Shown: piece after piece, positions 16,545 through 25,528 of the stretch
Layout: each line of letters starts with the position of its first letter
Numbering within the stretch: the first letter of the stretch is position 1
Assembly: GCA_965222445.1 (NCBI GenBank)
Contig: CBDCTY010000002.1
Span: forward strand, 930,001-994,000
DNA: 64,000 nucleotides
Direction: 5' to 3'
Source: GCA-958296115 sp965222445
GTDB taxonomy: Bacteria > Chloroflexota > Dehalococcoidia > Lucifugimonadales > CAJWER01
The notes under the pieces: generated by a model
Database searches by the model: none
Told to the model about the DNA's origin: nothing
Seen by the model: only the letters and a program-made list of their open reading frames with translations
Translations under genes and position numbers: made by a program

Positions 16545-18896
16545 CTAGGGGCTCTTTGGAGTCAGCTCCTGGCGGGTCTCGGCTTGGGATTCGATTTTGG
16601 ACCAGTCGTAGAGCATGGGGAGCGTCTCGCCCTCGGCCCAGATTGGTGTCTGGTCGGCGTAGTGGGGGCTGCTGGGGTGGCCCGAGGAGCCCAGCGGGGT
16701 GATCCACCGCGAGTTGTCCCAGTCGCTCAGGTCGAAGATGTAGCGGGCGACCGACATCCCCATCGCGGTGAAGGGCTCGGACTGGGAGTATGAGCCCGCG
16801 TGAGGGGTGTCGCCGTCGCCGTCCATCGGGACCCGCGGGGGGTCCAGGAGCGGTGCGAGCTTGGGGAAGGCGCTCGACAGCGTATGCCTGGGACGCGTCG
16901 AGTGGACGCGCCCCCACTGCCACGAGTCCATGTCATCGCCCAGGGTAACCCTCAGCCACGTCACGCCCTTGGATAGCGCCTCGGCAGCAGCCGAGCTCCA
17001 GGACGCGCCTTCGGGGAGTACGCCGTCGTCGCCGTTGGCGGCGGCGGTCACGAACTTGGCGCGCATCTGGGCGACGTGCATGGGTGCGCCCCGCCCCGTC
17101 GCCGAGAGGGCCTCGCCGACCAGGGGCCCGAGGTGGTGCTCCAGCAGGGCCCACTCGAGCTCACGCCGAAACGCGCTGTAGATGGTGGGAGCTACGGCGT
17201 CCCGGTCCATCGAGCCGTCCCACCCGTCCAATATGGCGAGGGCCTGAGCCGAGGCCTCGTCGAGGGGCTCCACGTCCCGGAGAAGCTTCGAGTAGGTCTG
17301 GGCGGGTATGGAGGTGATCTCGGCGTGTATCCCAGCCATGTCCTCGACGGTCGCCCCGTCGAGCTCCTCGATCCTGTCCTTGATGCGGCGGGCCCTGTAC
17401 TCCGGCGCGAAGTGGAGCGCGATGTAGTGGGGGTAGTCGTCGGGCGCGATCCTGTTGTTCGCCGTGACTATGTAGCCTGTGTCGGGGTTCCTGGACCGCA
17501 CCAGCTCCTCGAAGGGGACGAAGCCTTCCCACTCGTACTCCCCCGACCAGCCCGGCACCGGCAGCCACCCGTTGAGGGCCGGCCGGACCGGCAGGCGGCC
17601 CCTGTTCAGGTACTCCATGTCGCCGTTCACGTCCGCGAATACGAAGTTGTTGCAGGGGTCCACCCAGCCGCGCATCGCCTCGTCCATGTCGTCGACGGAC
17701 CTGGAGCGCAGCATGAGCGGCAGACACTCCGCCCACGCATTCGGCCCGGCGGTGGACGTCTGCTTGCTGGCAATCCCGTATCCCGGAGGACCTCCCAGGA
17801 TGATCGGCCCGTGGTGCGTCGACACCACGTCGATCTCGGTCACGCCTCCACCGCGCGAACTGATCGTCTCGCGGCGTACGTCGGCCTTCCGCCACTCGCC
17901 CTTCCACTCGTACTCGCCGGAGTCGTTGAACCTCTCGACGTAGAGGTCATGGTAGTCGGCCTGGGCGTGGGTCACGCACCAGGCCACGTGAGCGTTGTGG
18001 CCGAAATGTGGGAAGCTGGGGCAGCCGGGGAAGGACAGCCCCATGGCGTCGAATTCGGGGCAGGCGATGTGGTTCTGGTAGTAGACGTTCGGGGTGTCGA
18101 GGGGCCGGTGGGGGTCGCCCGCCACAAGCGGCCTACCTGATGCGGTGCGGCTTCCCATCAGGGCCCAATTGTTGCTTCCCCCCTCGGCGTCCGCGAGCCA
18201 GCTTACGTTCGAGGCGCCGGCCGCCAGCTGTGCCAGCGCGTCCCAATCGCCGCCAGTGTACGAGGTGCCTGGAGGCGTAATCTGCAGGTGCCCCGTGGGG
18301 TAGTCGGGTATGATCTCCGCTGCCTTCTCGACGCCGAGTTCGTTGACGAGACTTGCCCTCCACAGCTTGCCCTCGAACACGCCCATCAGGATGTGGCGGA
18401 CCTTGAACACGGCAAGGCAGTCCTGGGGTCTCCACGGCTCCGGCGACACGTCTGTGATACGGAACTCGACGGGAAGGTCGCGAGCCGTCTCAATGAAGGC
18501 ATTTACCCCAGCGGCGTAGGCCTCGAGCATCGACCTGGTCTCGGCGTTGAGTACATCGAGGTCGGCCTCGACGGAGGGGCCTATCCCCAGCCTGCGCATC
18601 AGCTTGTCCTGCTCGACGGCGGCGTCCCCGACCACCTCTGCCCACCGGCCGTACGCCATGCGCCGGTCGTGCTCCATGTGCCAGAGCCTGTCCTGCGCCG
18701 TCGCGAAGCCCTGGCCGAAGAAGGCGTCGTGGGCCGTCCCAGCCCTGACATGAGGAATGCCGTAAGCGTCCCTGAGTATGGTGACTGCGCCATCGAGCCC
18801 TGGTAGGCTCATTGGGCTCGTCACTTCGGGAAGGGAGGCCGACAGGTCGTCCGCTGAGAGGACCAGGTCATCGTCCGAGAAGAGGGGAATCGTCAC
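16545..18896 (-). CDS. Penicillin acylase family N-terminal nucleophile hydrolase
   Basis: Encodes 783 residues from a GTG with AAAGGAG 8 nt upstream. The order is alpha chain (ILRDAYGIPHVRAGT, FGQGFATAQDRLWHME), spacer, then the self-processing nucleophile Ser241 in EGGSNNWALMGSR, then the beta chain (LVAGDPHRPLDTPN, HFGHNAHVAWCVT). Members hydrolyse amide bonds of acylated compounds such as penicillins, homoserine lactones or peptides after autocatalytic cleavage before the Ser. No signal peptide is visible (MTIPLFSDDDLVLSADDL), although many relatives are periplasmic, so this one may act in the cytoplasm. It is monocistronic. Confidence 0.92.
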   Translation of the reverse strand: MTIPLFSDDDLVLSADDLSASLPEVTSPMSLPGLDGAVTILRDAYGIPHVRAGTAHDAFFGQGFATAQDRLWHMEHDRRMAYGRWAEVVGDAAVEQDKLMRRLGIGPSVEADLDVLNAETRSMLEAYAAGVNAFIETARDLPVEFRITDVSPEPWRPQDCLAVFKVRHILMGVFEGKLWRASLVNELGVEKAAEIIPDYPTGHLQITPPGTSYTGGDWDALAQLAAGASNVSWLADAEGGSNNWALMGSRTASGRPLVAGDPHRPLDTPNVYYQNHIACPEFDAMGLSFPGCPSFPHFGHNAHVAWCVTHAQADYHDLYVERFNDSGEYEWKGEWRKADVRRETISSRGGGVTEIDVVSTHHGPIILGGPPGYGIASKQTSTAGPNAWAECLPLMLRSRSVDDMDEAMRGWVDPCNNFVFADVNGDMEYLNRGRLPVRPALNGWLPVPGWSGEYEWEGFVPFEELVRSRNPDTGYIVTANNRIAPDDYPHYIALHFAPEYRARRIKDRIEELDGATVEDMAGIHAEITSIPAQTYSKLLRDVEPLDEASAQALAILDGWDGSMDRDAVAPTIYSAFRRELEWALLEHHLGPLVGEALSATGRGAPMHVAQMRAKFVTAAANGDDGVLPEGASWSSAAAEALSKGVTWLRVTLGDDMDSWQWGRVHSTRPRHTLSSAFPKLAPLLDPPRVPMDGDGDTPHAGSYSQSEPFTAMGMSVARYIFDLSDWDNSRWITPLGSSGHPSSPHYADQTPIWAEGETLPMLYDWSKIESQAETRQELTPKSP

Positions 18897-19106
18897 AGTG
18901 CAGGCTCCTTTGGGGGCGCGGTGATGCAGGCGAGTATCTTAGCCGAGCAGCCGAGCCAAAGCTATGGCCACTGCGACGAGTATGAGGACGCCCACTAGCC
19001 ACAACGGGCCTGGAGCTGCTACGTGCCGGGAACGTATGCGCCTCTGGGCTCGCCTTCTCCGACGGCGGCTTGCCACGGTTCTGCCGTTAACTCCTGCGGG
19101 GTCCTT
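18897..19106. other. Spacer with possible hydrophobic peptide
   Basis: On the minus strand a frame ending at 18939 encodes a hydrophobic end (LWLVGVLILVAVAIALARLL) preceded by an Arg-rich stretch, but no good start is seen. Otherwise nothing. Confidence 0.3.
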
Positions 19107-19310
19107 CTAGCTGGGTCCCGCTTCGCAAATGGAGAGGTACAGCACGAATTCGTCGTGCCGACGATAATGCTCTACGGAGGGCCTCGAGGGGTCGGCGGTG
19201 TGCCGCTCCGCCATGGCCTCGAACGTGGGAGCGATGAGCGGGATCAGGGATTCGTAGTCGCCGCGCAGGCGTTCGGACGCGTACAGTCCCGCGATAGTCC
19301 CCGTCCTAAG
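19107..19310 (-). pseudogene. GyrI-like domain protein, C-terminal part
   Basis: The minus-strand frame leaving IS1380 copy 1 reads LRTGTIAGLYASERLRGDYE, then IAPTFEAM, SRPSVEHYRRHDEFVLYLSI and a stop at 19107. This is the second half of a GyrI-like / AraC effector-binding domain, in which a cleft binds small hydrophobic ligands. The N-terminal part lies across the insertion at 21023-21220. The IS splits the gene at CTAAG. Confidence 0.65.
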
Positions 19311-21022
19311 CCCGAATCCACCGAAGGAGTGGGAATTAAAGGTCTGCTGAAAAGGTGAAAGGGTGCTCCTCTGAATCTGGGATAATGGTTTTGTAGCAGC
19401 AAACCGACCCCGGAAAAGGAGCACCCAACAGATGCTATCACGCAACCACCTCGACCGCATCCAAATCGCCTTCGACGACCTCCGTTTGGTGGCCAACGGC
19501 GGCCTGCTCCTTCCAGCCACCTTGGCCCTGCACCTCGGCCTTTCCCAACTGGTACAGCAGCGTCTGGAACTGGGCGATGCGCCGGGCCGGGCCAACACCG
19601 GCGACAAGATAATGACGCTGGTCGCCTCCGCGCTGGCCGGCGGCGACTGCATCGACGACGCCGATGCGCTGCGCGCCGGTGGGACGGCCGGTGTTCTCGA
19701 CTGCGTGGTCAAGGCACCATCCACCCTGGGCACTTTCCTGCGCAGCTTCCAGTGGGGCCACGTCCGTCAACTCGACCGGGTGAGCCGGGAGTTGCTGGCA
19801 CGGGCATGGGCCGACGGCGCCGGACCCGGCGATGCGCCGTTCACCATCGACCTCGATTCCACCATTTGTGAGACCTACGGACTGGACAAGGAGGGGGCGC
19901 GACACCATGGTTATACCGGCCAGCGGGGCTATCACCCGCTGCTGGCTGTCGCCGCCGGTACCGGCGAGGTGCTGATGTCCCGTCTGCGCGAGGGCCGCGC
20001 CAACACCGCCCGCGGCGCCGCCCACTTCCTGCGGGAGACGGTGGGGCGGGTGCGCTACGCTGGAGCCAGGGGACAACTCACGGTGCGGGCCGACAGCGGC
20101 TTCTACGCTCATAGCGTGGTATCCGTCTGCCGCAAGACGAAGGTCCGCTTCTCCATCACCATCCGCCAGCGTGCCAGCCTGCGCAACCTCATTGAAGCCA
20201 TACCCGAGGCGGACTGGACGCCCATCCCCTACTGGATGGACGGCGCCGCCGACGTGGCCGAGACCACCTACACTCCCTTTGAGAGTGAGCCCGGCGCCGC
20301 GCCGGTGCGGCTCATCGTGCGGCGAGTGAAGCCCACGCCGGGTTCCCAGTTGGCCCTCTTCGCCAGCTACAGCTATCACGGCTTCATCACCGACCACGAT
20401 GGGGAGATGCTCGAACTGGAGGCCGCCCATCGCCGCCACGCCGAGATCGAGAATGCCATTCGAGACCTCAAGTACGGCGTCGGACTGAACCACATGCCCT
20501 CGGGCCGCTTCGCCGCCAACGGCGCCTGGCTGGCGATACAGGTGCTGGCGCACAACCTCGCTCGCTGGACCGCACGGATCGGTCTGGGTGAGCAGGTGGT
20601 GACCACCAAGACCCTCCGGCGGCGGTTCTTCGCCCTAGCGGGACGGCTCACTCGCTCGGCGCGCCGGCTCACTTTGCATCTCCCCCAGCGCTGGCCCTGG
20701 GAAACCCAGTTCAGCAGTGCCCTGGCCCGGCTGCGAGCCATTCCACTCCCAGCCTGACGGCGCCCTTCTGTCACTGACCCGTCATCCGGCCAACTGAACG
20801 TCCCCGCCAACTCGCGCCATCCAGGCCCGCGAGCGCCTCTTGCCGCGTCCTATCCCGCCATCCCGCTCGCCACAGCCACTGCAGGCCGCCATCGGTGCCC
20901 CCAAAAGCGGTCGCAGACCGCCCGCCAACCTCCCGTCTACCCGAATTCGAGCCCGGATCATCGCGCCTGTAACTCACTTACCCCTTTCCGCTGCCCTCGC
21001 GCCGTCCATCGGTGGATTCGGG
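19311..21022 (+). mobile_element. IS1380-family element, copy 1
   Basis: 1712 bp between inverted ends CCCGAATCCACCGA and TCGGTGGATTCGGG, with a perfect 5-bp target duplication CTAAG (19306-19310 and 21023-21027). One transposase gene. Three more copies of the same length lie at 40532, 56156 and 58966. Confidence 0.95.
19432..20757 (+). CDS. IS1380-family transposase (copy 1)
   Basis: Encodes 441 residues of a DDE transposase. The first catalytic Asp is in FTIDLDSTICETYG, the second in TVRADSGFYAHS and the Glu in RRHAEIENAIRDLKYG, with the IS1380 hallmark GYTGQRGYHPLLA between them. This copy has Pro in GYHPLLA, as the family does; copies 2-4 have Arg there, so copy 1 may be the ancestral or most active form. 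The minus strand carries long open frames that are antisense shadows. Confidence 0.93.
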   Translation: MLSRNHLDRIQIAFDDLRLVANGGLLLPATLALHLGLSQLVQQRLELGDAPGRANTGDKIMTLVASALAGGDCIDDADALRAGGTAGVLDCVVKAPSTLGTFLRSFQWGHVRQLDRVSRELLARAWADGAGPGDAPFTIDLDSTICETYGLDKEGARHHGYTGQRGYHPLLAVAAGTGEVLMSRLREGRANTARGAAHFLRETVGRVRYAGARGQLTVRADSGFYAHSVVSVCRKTKVRFSITIRQRASLRNLIEAIPEADWTPIPYWMDGAADVAETTYTPFESEPGAAPVRLIVRRVKPTPGSQLALFASYSYHGFITDHDGEMLELEAAHRRHAEIENAIRDLKYGVGLNHMPSGRFAANGAWLAIQVLAHNLARWTARIGLGEQVVTTKTLRRRFFALAGRLTRSARRLTLHLPQRWPWETQFSSALARLRAIPLPA

Positions 21023-21220
21023 CTAAGGCCTAGGTTGGCGGGTTCGTCCTGCTCGCGGCGCTGGACACATGCCCAGGTACTTCCCCGCACCCTCGTCGAA
21101 CAGGCCGTAGAAGCGTCTGCTCTTCAGCCCGACCAGGGCCTCCAACTCCACGAAGGCCTCCCCGCACTCGCGCACGTACATGACGTCTATTGGGTGGAGT
21201 CGGACTATGCCTTCAGGCAT
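21023..21220 (-). pseudogene. GyrI-like domain protein, N-terminal part
   Basis: Begins at MPEGIVRLHPIDVMYVREC (ATG at 21220) and continues FVELEALVGLKSRRFYGLFD. After GAGKYL the frame must shift by one to give ACVQRREQDEPANLGLRTG, which joins the C-terminal half beyond the IS. Thus the gene has both an IS insertion and a frameshift. Confidence 0.6.
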
Positions 21221-21334
21221 TTCTGTCCGCCGTGACCCCAAACCCGGTGCCTCGCCGGGCACGACCATGCAACGGGGTGCATCGAATTCGTCCCATGCAG
21301 TCTCGGTAACTCCCGGAGGCGGCCTGGCTCCAGG

Positions 21335-23335
21335 CTAGTCTTCGCCGAGGCCGTATACGCTGTCATCGGTTGGGAAGCGGTCCCACAGCCACTCGACACC
21401 CTCGTTGCGGGGCGTCTTGATGGACGGACGGCCCTTCAGGACGTGGTTGACGTACTGGATGCCGTCGTTTGCGCATATCTTGCAGTAGCCGTAGGACTCG
21501 ATCAGCCTGGAGGTGACGCTGCTCCAGCGCTGCGTCCAGTCGACCCGCTGCCTGGAGAAGCGGGGCCGGGTCAGGCTCTTGTTGAGATCGTTCCGCGGTA
21601 TCAGGAGCCGCTTTTCTATGGCTTCCTTGAGTCGCGGCTCCGAGTCGTACATGAAGCGCTTGTCCCTGCTCTGCCAGGCGGCCACGCACTCGTAGATCTC
21701 GCGCCGAAACGCTTCCTTGTTGCGGTCGGTTATCCCATGGACGCGTTCGAGCTCCCGCATGTCGCGCTCTCTTTCGGCGTCGGCGCGGGTGGGTCTGTAG
21801 TCGCTCCCGGAGATGTCCGCAATGTAGGAGTTGAGGTTGGCCAGGTAGCTGGCGAGCAGGTCCTTGGCCTTCGCCTCGAATGCCTCCTCGCTTGCTATCT
21901 GTACGTCTCGGACCGCCAGGTCGTCGTACACCTTCACAGTGTCGGTTACCAGTGCGATCCTGGTTGCGGCGTCGGCTTCGTAGCTCACGTTCTCGTCCAG
22001 GCCCTCCCACAGGCTGCCCAGAGCGCCGAAGGGGGTTATGCAGCGGACGTTAGGCTCGCTCACCGCCGCCCCAATACGGTTCATCACGTATCGCGGGGAG
22101 ATTCCGGACATACCCTCCATCGGGTGATGGCGGTGCATCTCGCGGAGGTCCTGCCTGGAGTAGTGAGGGACCATATGCCCGTCGTAGAGCTTCAGCTTGT
22201 CCAGCAGCGACATTCCCTGGCGGTCCGGCGGGTCCAGCCGCGCCAGGACGGAGAAGGCGCTTGCCGCCTGGAGGGTCAGTGGGGCGATGTGCACGTTCCC
22301 CATGCGGCTCGTCTTCAGCATCTTCTGGTAGATCTTGACCTCTTCGGTGACCTTGAGGTTGTAAGGGATCTGGACCGCGATTATGCGGTCCTTGAGGGCC
22401 TCGGAGCTCTTGTCACTGGCGAACTCGTCAAAGTCGCCCTGGTTGGAGTGCCCGACTATGACCTCGTCGGCGTAGACGGAGCCGAACTTCTCCATCTTGA
22501 TGATCTGCTCCTGTGCGAGGCTGAGCAGGGTAGTGAGGAGGTGACTGTCGGCCTTGAACATTTCGACGAACTCGACGAGGCCCCGGTTTGCGACGTTGAA
22601 CTCCCCGTCGAGCCGGAACGCCTTCCCGGCAACCTCGAGCCGGTCGCCCTCGAGCTGGTCGGTATTGACGCTGCCGACAAGCAGGGAGTCGGATGGGTTG
22701 GGGTTGTTGGCCATGAAGTAGCCGATGCCGATCGCCTCCTGCTCGGAGAACGTGACGCGCTCCACGGGAACTTCGGCGTACCGGCCCTGGTACTCGGTCC
22801 TGACCATGTAGCGGCATCGCGGACAGAGGTCGCCCTCGACGTGTATGCCGTACTGGTCGTAGAGCAGGGGCCTGAGCCTTTCAGGTACGAGGTGCAGGGG
22901 CTCCTCCTGCATCGGGCATCCCTTGATGGCGTAGACGACGCCGTCTTCGCTCCTGGAGTGCGCCTCCATCGCGCGCTTTATGAGGTCGGTGACGGTTGAC
23001 TTTCCGCTGGCCGGAGGGCCAAGGAGCAGGAGGATGCGCTTACGTACCTCGAATCTCTGGGCGGAGGCGGCGAAGTACTGCACGATGCGGTCCAGCGGCT
23101 CCTCCAGACCGAATATCTCGCCCTGGAACAGGCCGTATACGCGGTCGCCATCCGGTGTCACATCGGAGCCCCTGGCAGCTATGGCGTCGTGGATGTAGGC
23201 GTGGGAGAGGCGGCTCCTGGAGAGGTCGTCGGCGACCATGCGAATGTAGTCCGCGAAGGTCCCTTCCCAGGAGTACCTGGTCGCCTCGCGCTCGGCCTCG
23301 GAAATGATGGCCTTGATGGTAAGCTCGTCTGTCAT
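21335..23335 (-). CDS. prkA: PrkA-family serine protein kinase
   Basis: Encodes 666 residues, normal for PrkA. The AAA+ core has a P-loop GPPASGKST at 106-114 following FGLEEPLDRIVQYFAASAQ, and downstream the PrkA-specific IKGCPMQEEPLHLVP and CPRCRYM. The C-terminal PrkA domain is complete and ends with the region HVLKGRPSIKTPRNEGVEW. PrkA proteins couple nutrient stress to protein phosphorylation or proteolysis. A membrane protein lies upstream at 137 nt on the same strand. The usual PrkA partners (a YhbH-type VWA protein, SpoVR) are not adjacent. Confidence 0.93.
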   Translation of the reverse strand: MTDELTIKAIISEAEREATRYSWEGTFADYIRMVADDLSRSRLSHAYIHDAIAARGSDVTPDGDRVYGLFQGEIFGLEEPLDRIVQYFAASAQRFEVRKRILLLLGPPASGKSTVTDLIKRAMEAHSRSEDGVVYAIKGCPMQEEPLHLVPERLRPLLYDQYGIHVEGDLCPRCRYMVRTEYQGRYAEVPVERVTFSEQEAIGIGYFMANNPNPSDSLLVGSVNTDQLEGDRLEVAGKAFRLDGEFNVANRGLVEFVEMFKADSHLLTTLLSLAQEQIIKMEKFGSVYADEVIVGHSNQGDFDEFASDKSSEALKDRIIAVQIPYNLKVTEEVKIYQKMLKTSRMGNVHIAPLTLQAASAFSVLARLDPPDRQGMSLLDKLKLYDGHMVPHYSRQDLREMHRHHPMEGMSGISPRYVMNRIGAAVSEPNVRCITPFGALGSLWEGLDENVSYEADAATRIALVTDTVKVYDDLAVRDVQIASEEAFEAKAKDLLASYLANLNSYIADISGSDYRPTRADAERERDMRELERVHGITDRNKEAFRREIYECVAAWQSRDKRFMYDSEPRLKEAIEKRLLIPRNDLNKSLTRPRFSRQRVDWTQRWSSVTSRLIESYGYCKICANDGIQYVNHVLKGRPSIKTPRNEGVEWLWDRFPTDDSVYGLGED

Positions 23336-23471
23336 AGCACCTCCGCAAGCCGATACGCGCCCAACGGCCCACGCTCATCAGGTGGTTCAGGCCGCGCCGG
23401 CGAGGCGCCCGCCCGTGGCGGGCCCTCATCTATCCGATAATGCCTGCCTCCGCTGACGCGGCCGGTACAGC

Positions 23472-24032
23472 CTACGTAATGACGGATGTTAGGGCCCAGA
23501 GACCCAGCAGGCCGATGACCGCGCTGCCGACCAGCATGAACCAGCCCGTCACAAGCCTCAGGACCTGGAGCTCGAAGGCCATATAGAAGAAGACGATGGC
23601 GGAGATGATTGTGAGCAGGAAGGGCACCGCCGACATGGCGAGCCATGTGCCGATGGAATGCTCGAACACGCCGCCTTCAGCCATCGACAATGCGAATATG
23701 AGGAAGACGACCAGGGAGGCGATGGACAGGAAGACGCTGTAGAAGCCGATGGCGCGTGGGTCGAGGTCCCAGATGCCGTGGATTCCAACGGCGAGGGAGT
23801 AGATCGACCACAGGACGATGAGCGCCGTGAGCGCGGTCACCAGCTCCGTCGAACCTTCGCCCGAGATCAGAGTCGGGGTTATGGTGGTGCCGAACATGAT
23901 GGTGCCTAGAGCCAGCAGGCCGAGCCCTGCGGTGAACACACCCATCGTCCGGCCTTCGGTATACAGCCCGAGCACGTACCAAGCCTGCGAAAAGAGCGCC
24001 GCGCCTATCAGCAAGAAGAAGATGCCTTCCAT
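23472..24032 (-). CDS. Six-helix membrane protein, possibly AmiS/UreI-like
   Basis: Encodes 186 residues with six regular membrane helices: starting GIFFLLIGAALFSQAWYVLG, then AGLGLLALGTIMFG, ALTALIVLWSIYSLAVG, AIGFYSVFLSIASLVVF, WLAMSAVPFLLTI and LVTGWFMLVGSAVIGLLG. The LWSIY and DPRAIGFYSVF segments recall proton-gated urea/amide channels (AmiS/UreI), but the likeness is weak. It lies upstream of prkA in the same direction. Two copies of the ITP/TLI loop suggest no catalytic site. Confidence 0.55.
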   Translation of the reverse strand: MEGIFFLLIGAALFSQAWYVLGLYTEGRTMGVFTAGLGLLALGTIMFGTTITPTLISGEGSTELVTALTALIVLWSIYSLAVGIHGIWDLDPRAIGFYSVFLSIASLVVFLIFALSMAEGGVFEHSIGTWLAMSAVPFLLTIISAIVFFYMAFELQVLRLVTGWFMLVGSAVIGLLGLWALTSVIT

Positions 24033-24339
24033 AGGTCCTTATCCCCCTTCAGATGGATGTGCAAGGAGTAATCGCCGTTGCCGCATGGGTGTGCGCCCGG
24101 GATCATCCAAGCCTAGTGTCCGTAGTTTAGGCGGACGTAACGGACTTGTCTAGTCTTGTATCAGAGTTGCGGGTACCCGGCTGTACCCAAAGAAGAGGCG
24201 TCGTCGTGTGTCTTTTCCAGGTTGGCATGACGCGGCCATGGACTGCGTCACCGGGCCGGCGTCTTTGGGAAGGGACAGGGCAAGTTCCAACACGCCCCTA
24301 CGACGTGGTCGTTCGCGGCGTAGTCGCAACGAACTGGTA
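24033..24339. other. Spacer with degenerate MITE remnant
   Basis: The right part (about 24221-24347) ends in GTAGTCGCAACGAACTGGTA and contains GTTGGCATGACGCGGCCATG, both like IS630-type MITE ends. The E2 gene's stop codon lies in this end. No gene is seen. Confidence 0.35.
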
Positions 24340-25521
24340 TTACCTGAACAGGGACGCGGGACGTTCCACTAGCTGCTGCAACCGACGCATGAACCCGGCC
24401 GCGACCGCGCCGTCGACGACCTGGTGGTCGACAGTGAGGCTCACCGTGATCATCTCGCGCACGACGATTTCGCCATCTCGCACCACCGGCTTCTCGGCGG
24501 ACTTGCCCACTCCCAGGATCGCCGACTGGCCCGCGTTCAGGATCGGCGTGAAGCCGTCCACAGAGCCCAGGACGCTGATGGTGAAGGTCCCGCCCAGCAC
24601 CTCGTCTGGGCCAAGCGAGCCCGTCCTCGCGCGTTCGGCGAGATCGGTGGTCTCCCTGGCGATTTCCTCGATGCTCTTCGCGTCGGCCGCGCGCACGACG
24701 GGAACGACAAGGCCCTCGCGCAGGGATACTGCCACGCCGACGTTCACGTCGTCGAAGGTGAGGATCTGCCCGTCCGAGAGCACGGAGTTGAGCGCGGGGT
24801 ACCGCTTGAGCGCCCCCGCGCACGCCTTGGTGAGGACGTGCGCTATCGACAAGGTGACATCGGTGCTTGACGACGCATCCTTGCGCAGCCTCTGGGCCTC
24901 GGTCACGTCCAGCTCCATGAAGAAGGAGAGCTGGGCTGTATTGGACAGGCTGGAGCGCATGTGGTCGGCGATGGACTTGCGCATACCCGACAGCGCGTCG
25001 GCGCTCGCGGGTTCGGGCAGACCACGCGGCCCAGCCTTTGCCGGACTGGCCTGCTGCGACTCGGCGAACGCCCTCACGTCTCCCTCGGTGACCCTGCCCC
25101 GAGGCCCTGTAGCCGTCACCTGGGCAATGTCGACGTCCAAACTGGCTGCGAGGCGCCGGGCGCCGGGCGTCGACGGGACACTGGAGCCGCCGCGCCTGCC
25201 GGACTGCCTGGCCGGAGCACGGCGGGCGCCGGGCCTTGGGGCGGCTGTGGCAGGCGCGCTTGTTGCAGCCTCCGGGGGCGCCTCACCCTCGGCGAGCAGG
25301 TAGCCGATAATCCCGTCCACGGGGACCACGTCGCCCTCGCCGGCTACTCTGTGCAGGACGCCGGCACCGCCGGCTTCGAGCTGGTAGTTGAGCTTCTCCG
25401 ACTCGATCTCGGCGATGACCTCGCCCTGCTCGACCCCTTCCCCAGCGGCCTTGTTCCACTTCGAGATTGTGCCCTCGGTCATGAAGTCGCCAAGCCGGGG
25501 CATTACTATCGGGTTTGCCAT
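24340..25521 (-). CDS. 2-oxoacid dehydrogenase E2 (dihydrolipoyl acyltransferase)
   Basis: Encodes 393 residues. The lipoyl domain carries the swinging-arm lysine K43 in IESEKLNYQ. An Ala/Pro linker (APATAAPRPGARRAP) leads to the peripheral-subunit-binding domain (ARRLAASLDVDIAQVTATG, PRGRVTEGDVRAFAE). The catalytic domain ends with DHQVVDGAVAAGFMRRLQ, which holds the active-site His, although the usual R of DHRVVDG is Q. It transfers the acyl group to CoA. It is last in the E1alpha-E1beta-E2 operon, 7 nt behind E1beta. No E3 lies nearby, so that subunit would come from elsewhere. Confidence 0.92.
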   Translation of the reverse strand: MANPIVMPRLGDFMTEGTISKWNKAAGEGVEQGEVIAEIESEKLNYQLEAGGAGVLHRVAGEGDVVPVDGIIGYLLAEGEAPPEAATSAPATAAPRPGARRAPARQSGRRGGSSVPSTPGARRLAASLDVDIAQVTATGPRGRVTEGDVRAFAESQQASPAKAGPRGLPEPASADALSGMRKSIADHMRSSLSNTAQLSFFMELDVTEAQRLRKDASSSTDVTLSIAHVLTKACAGALKRYPALNSVLSDGQILTFDDVNVGVAVSLREGLVVPVVRAADAKSIEEIARETTDLAERARTGSLGPDEVLGGTFTISVLGSVDGFTPILNAGQSAILGVGKSAEKPVVRDGEIVVREMITVSLTVDHQVVDGAVAAGFMRRLQQLVERPASLFR

Positions 25522-25528
25522 CGGTAGA

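Noticed and set aside
17076..18140. 354-codon frame opposite the penicillin acylase
   Set aside because: Shadow; the acylase frame has all family motifs.
21443..22999. 518-codon frame on the plus strand
   Set aside because: Antisense of prkA; Val/Leu/Arg-rich composition typical of shadows in high-GC genes.
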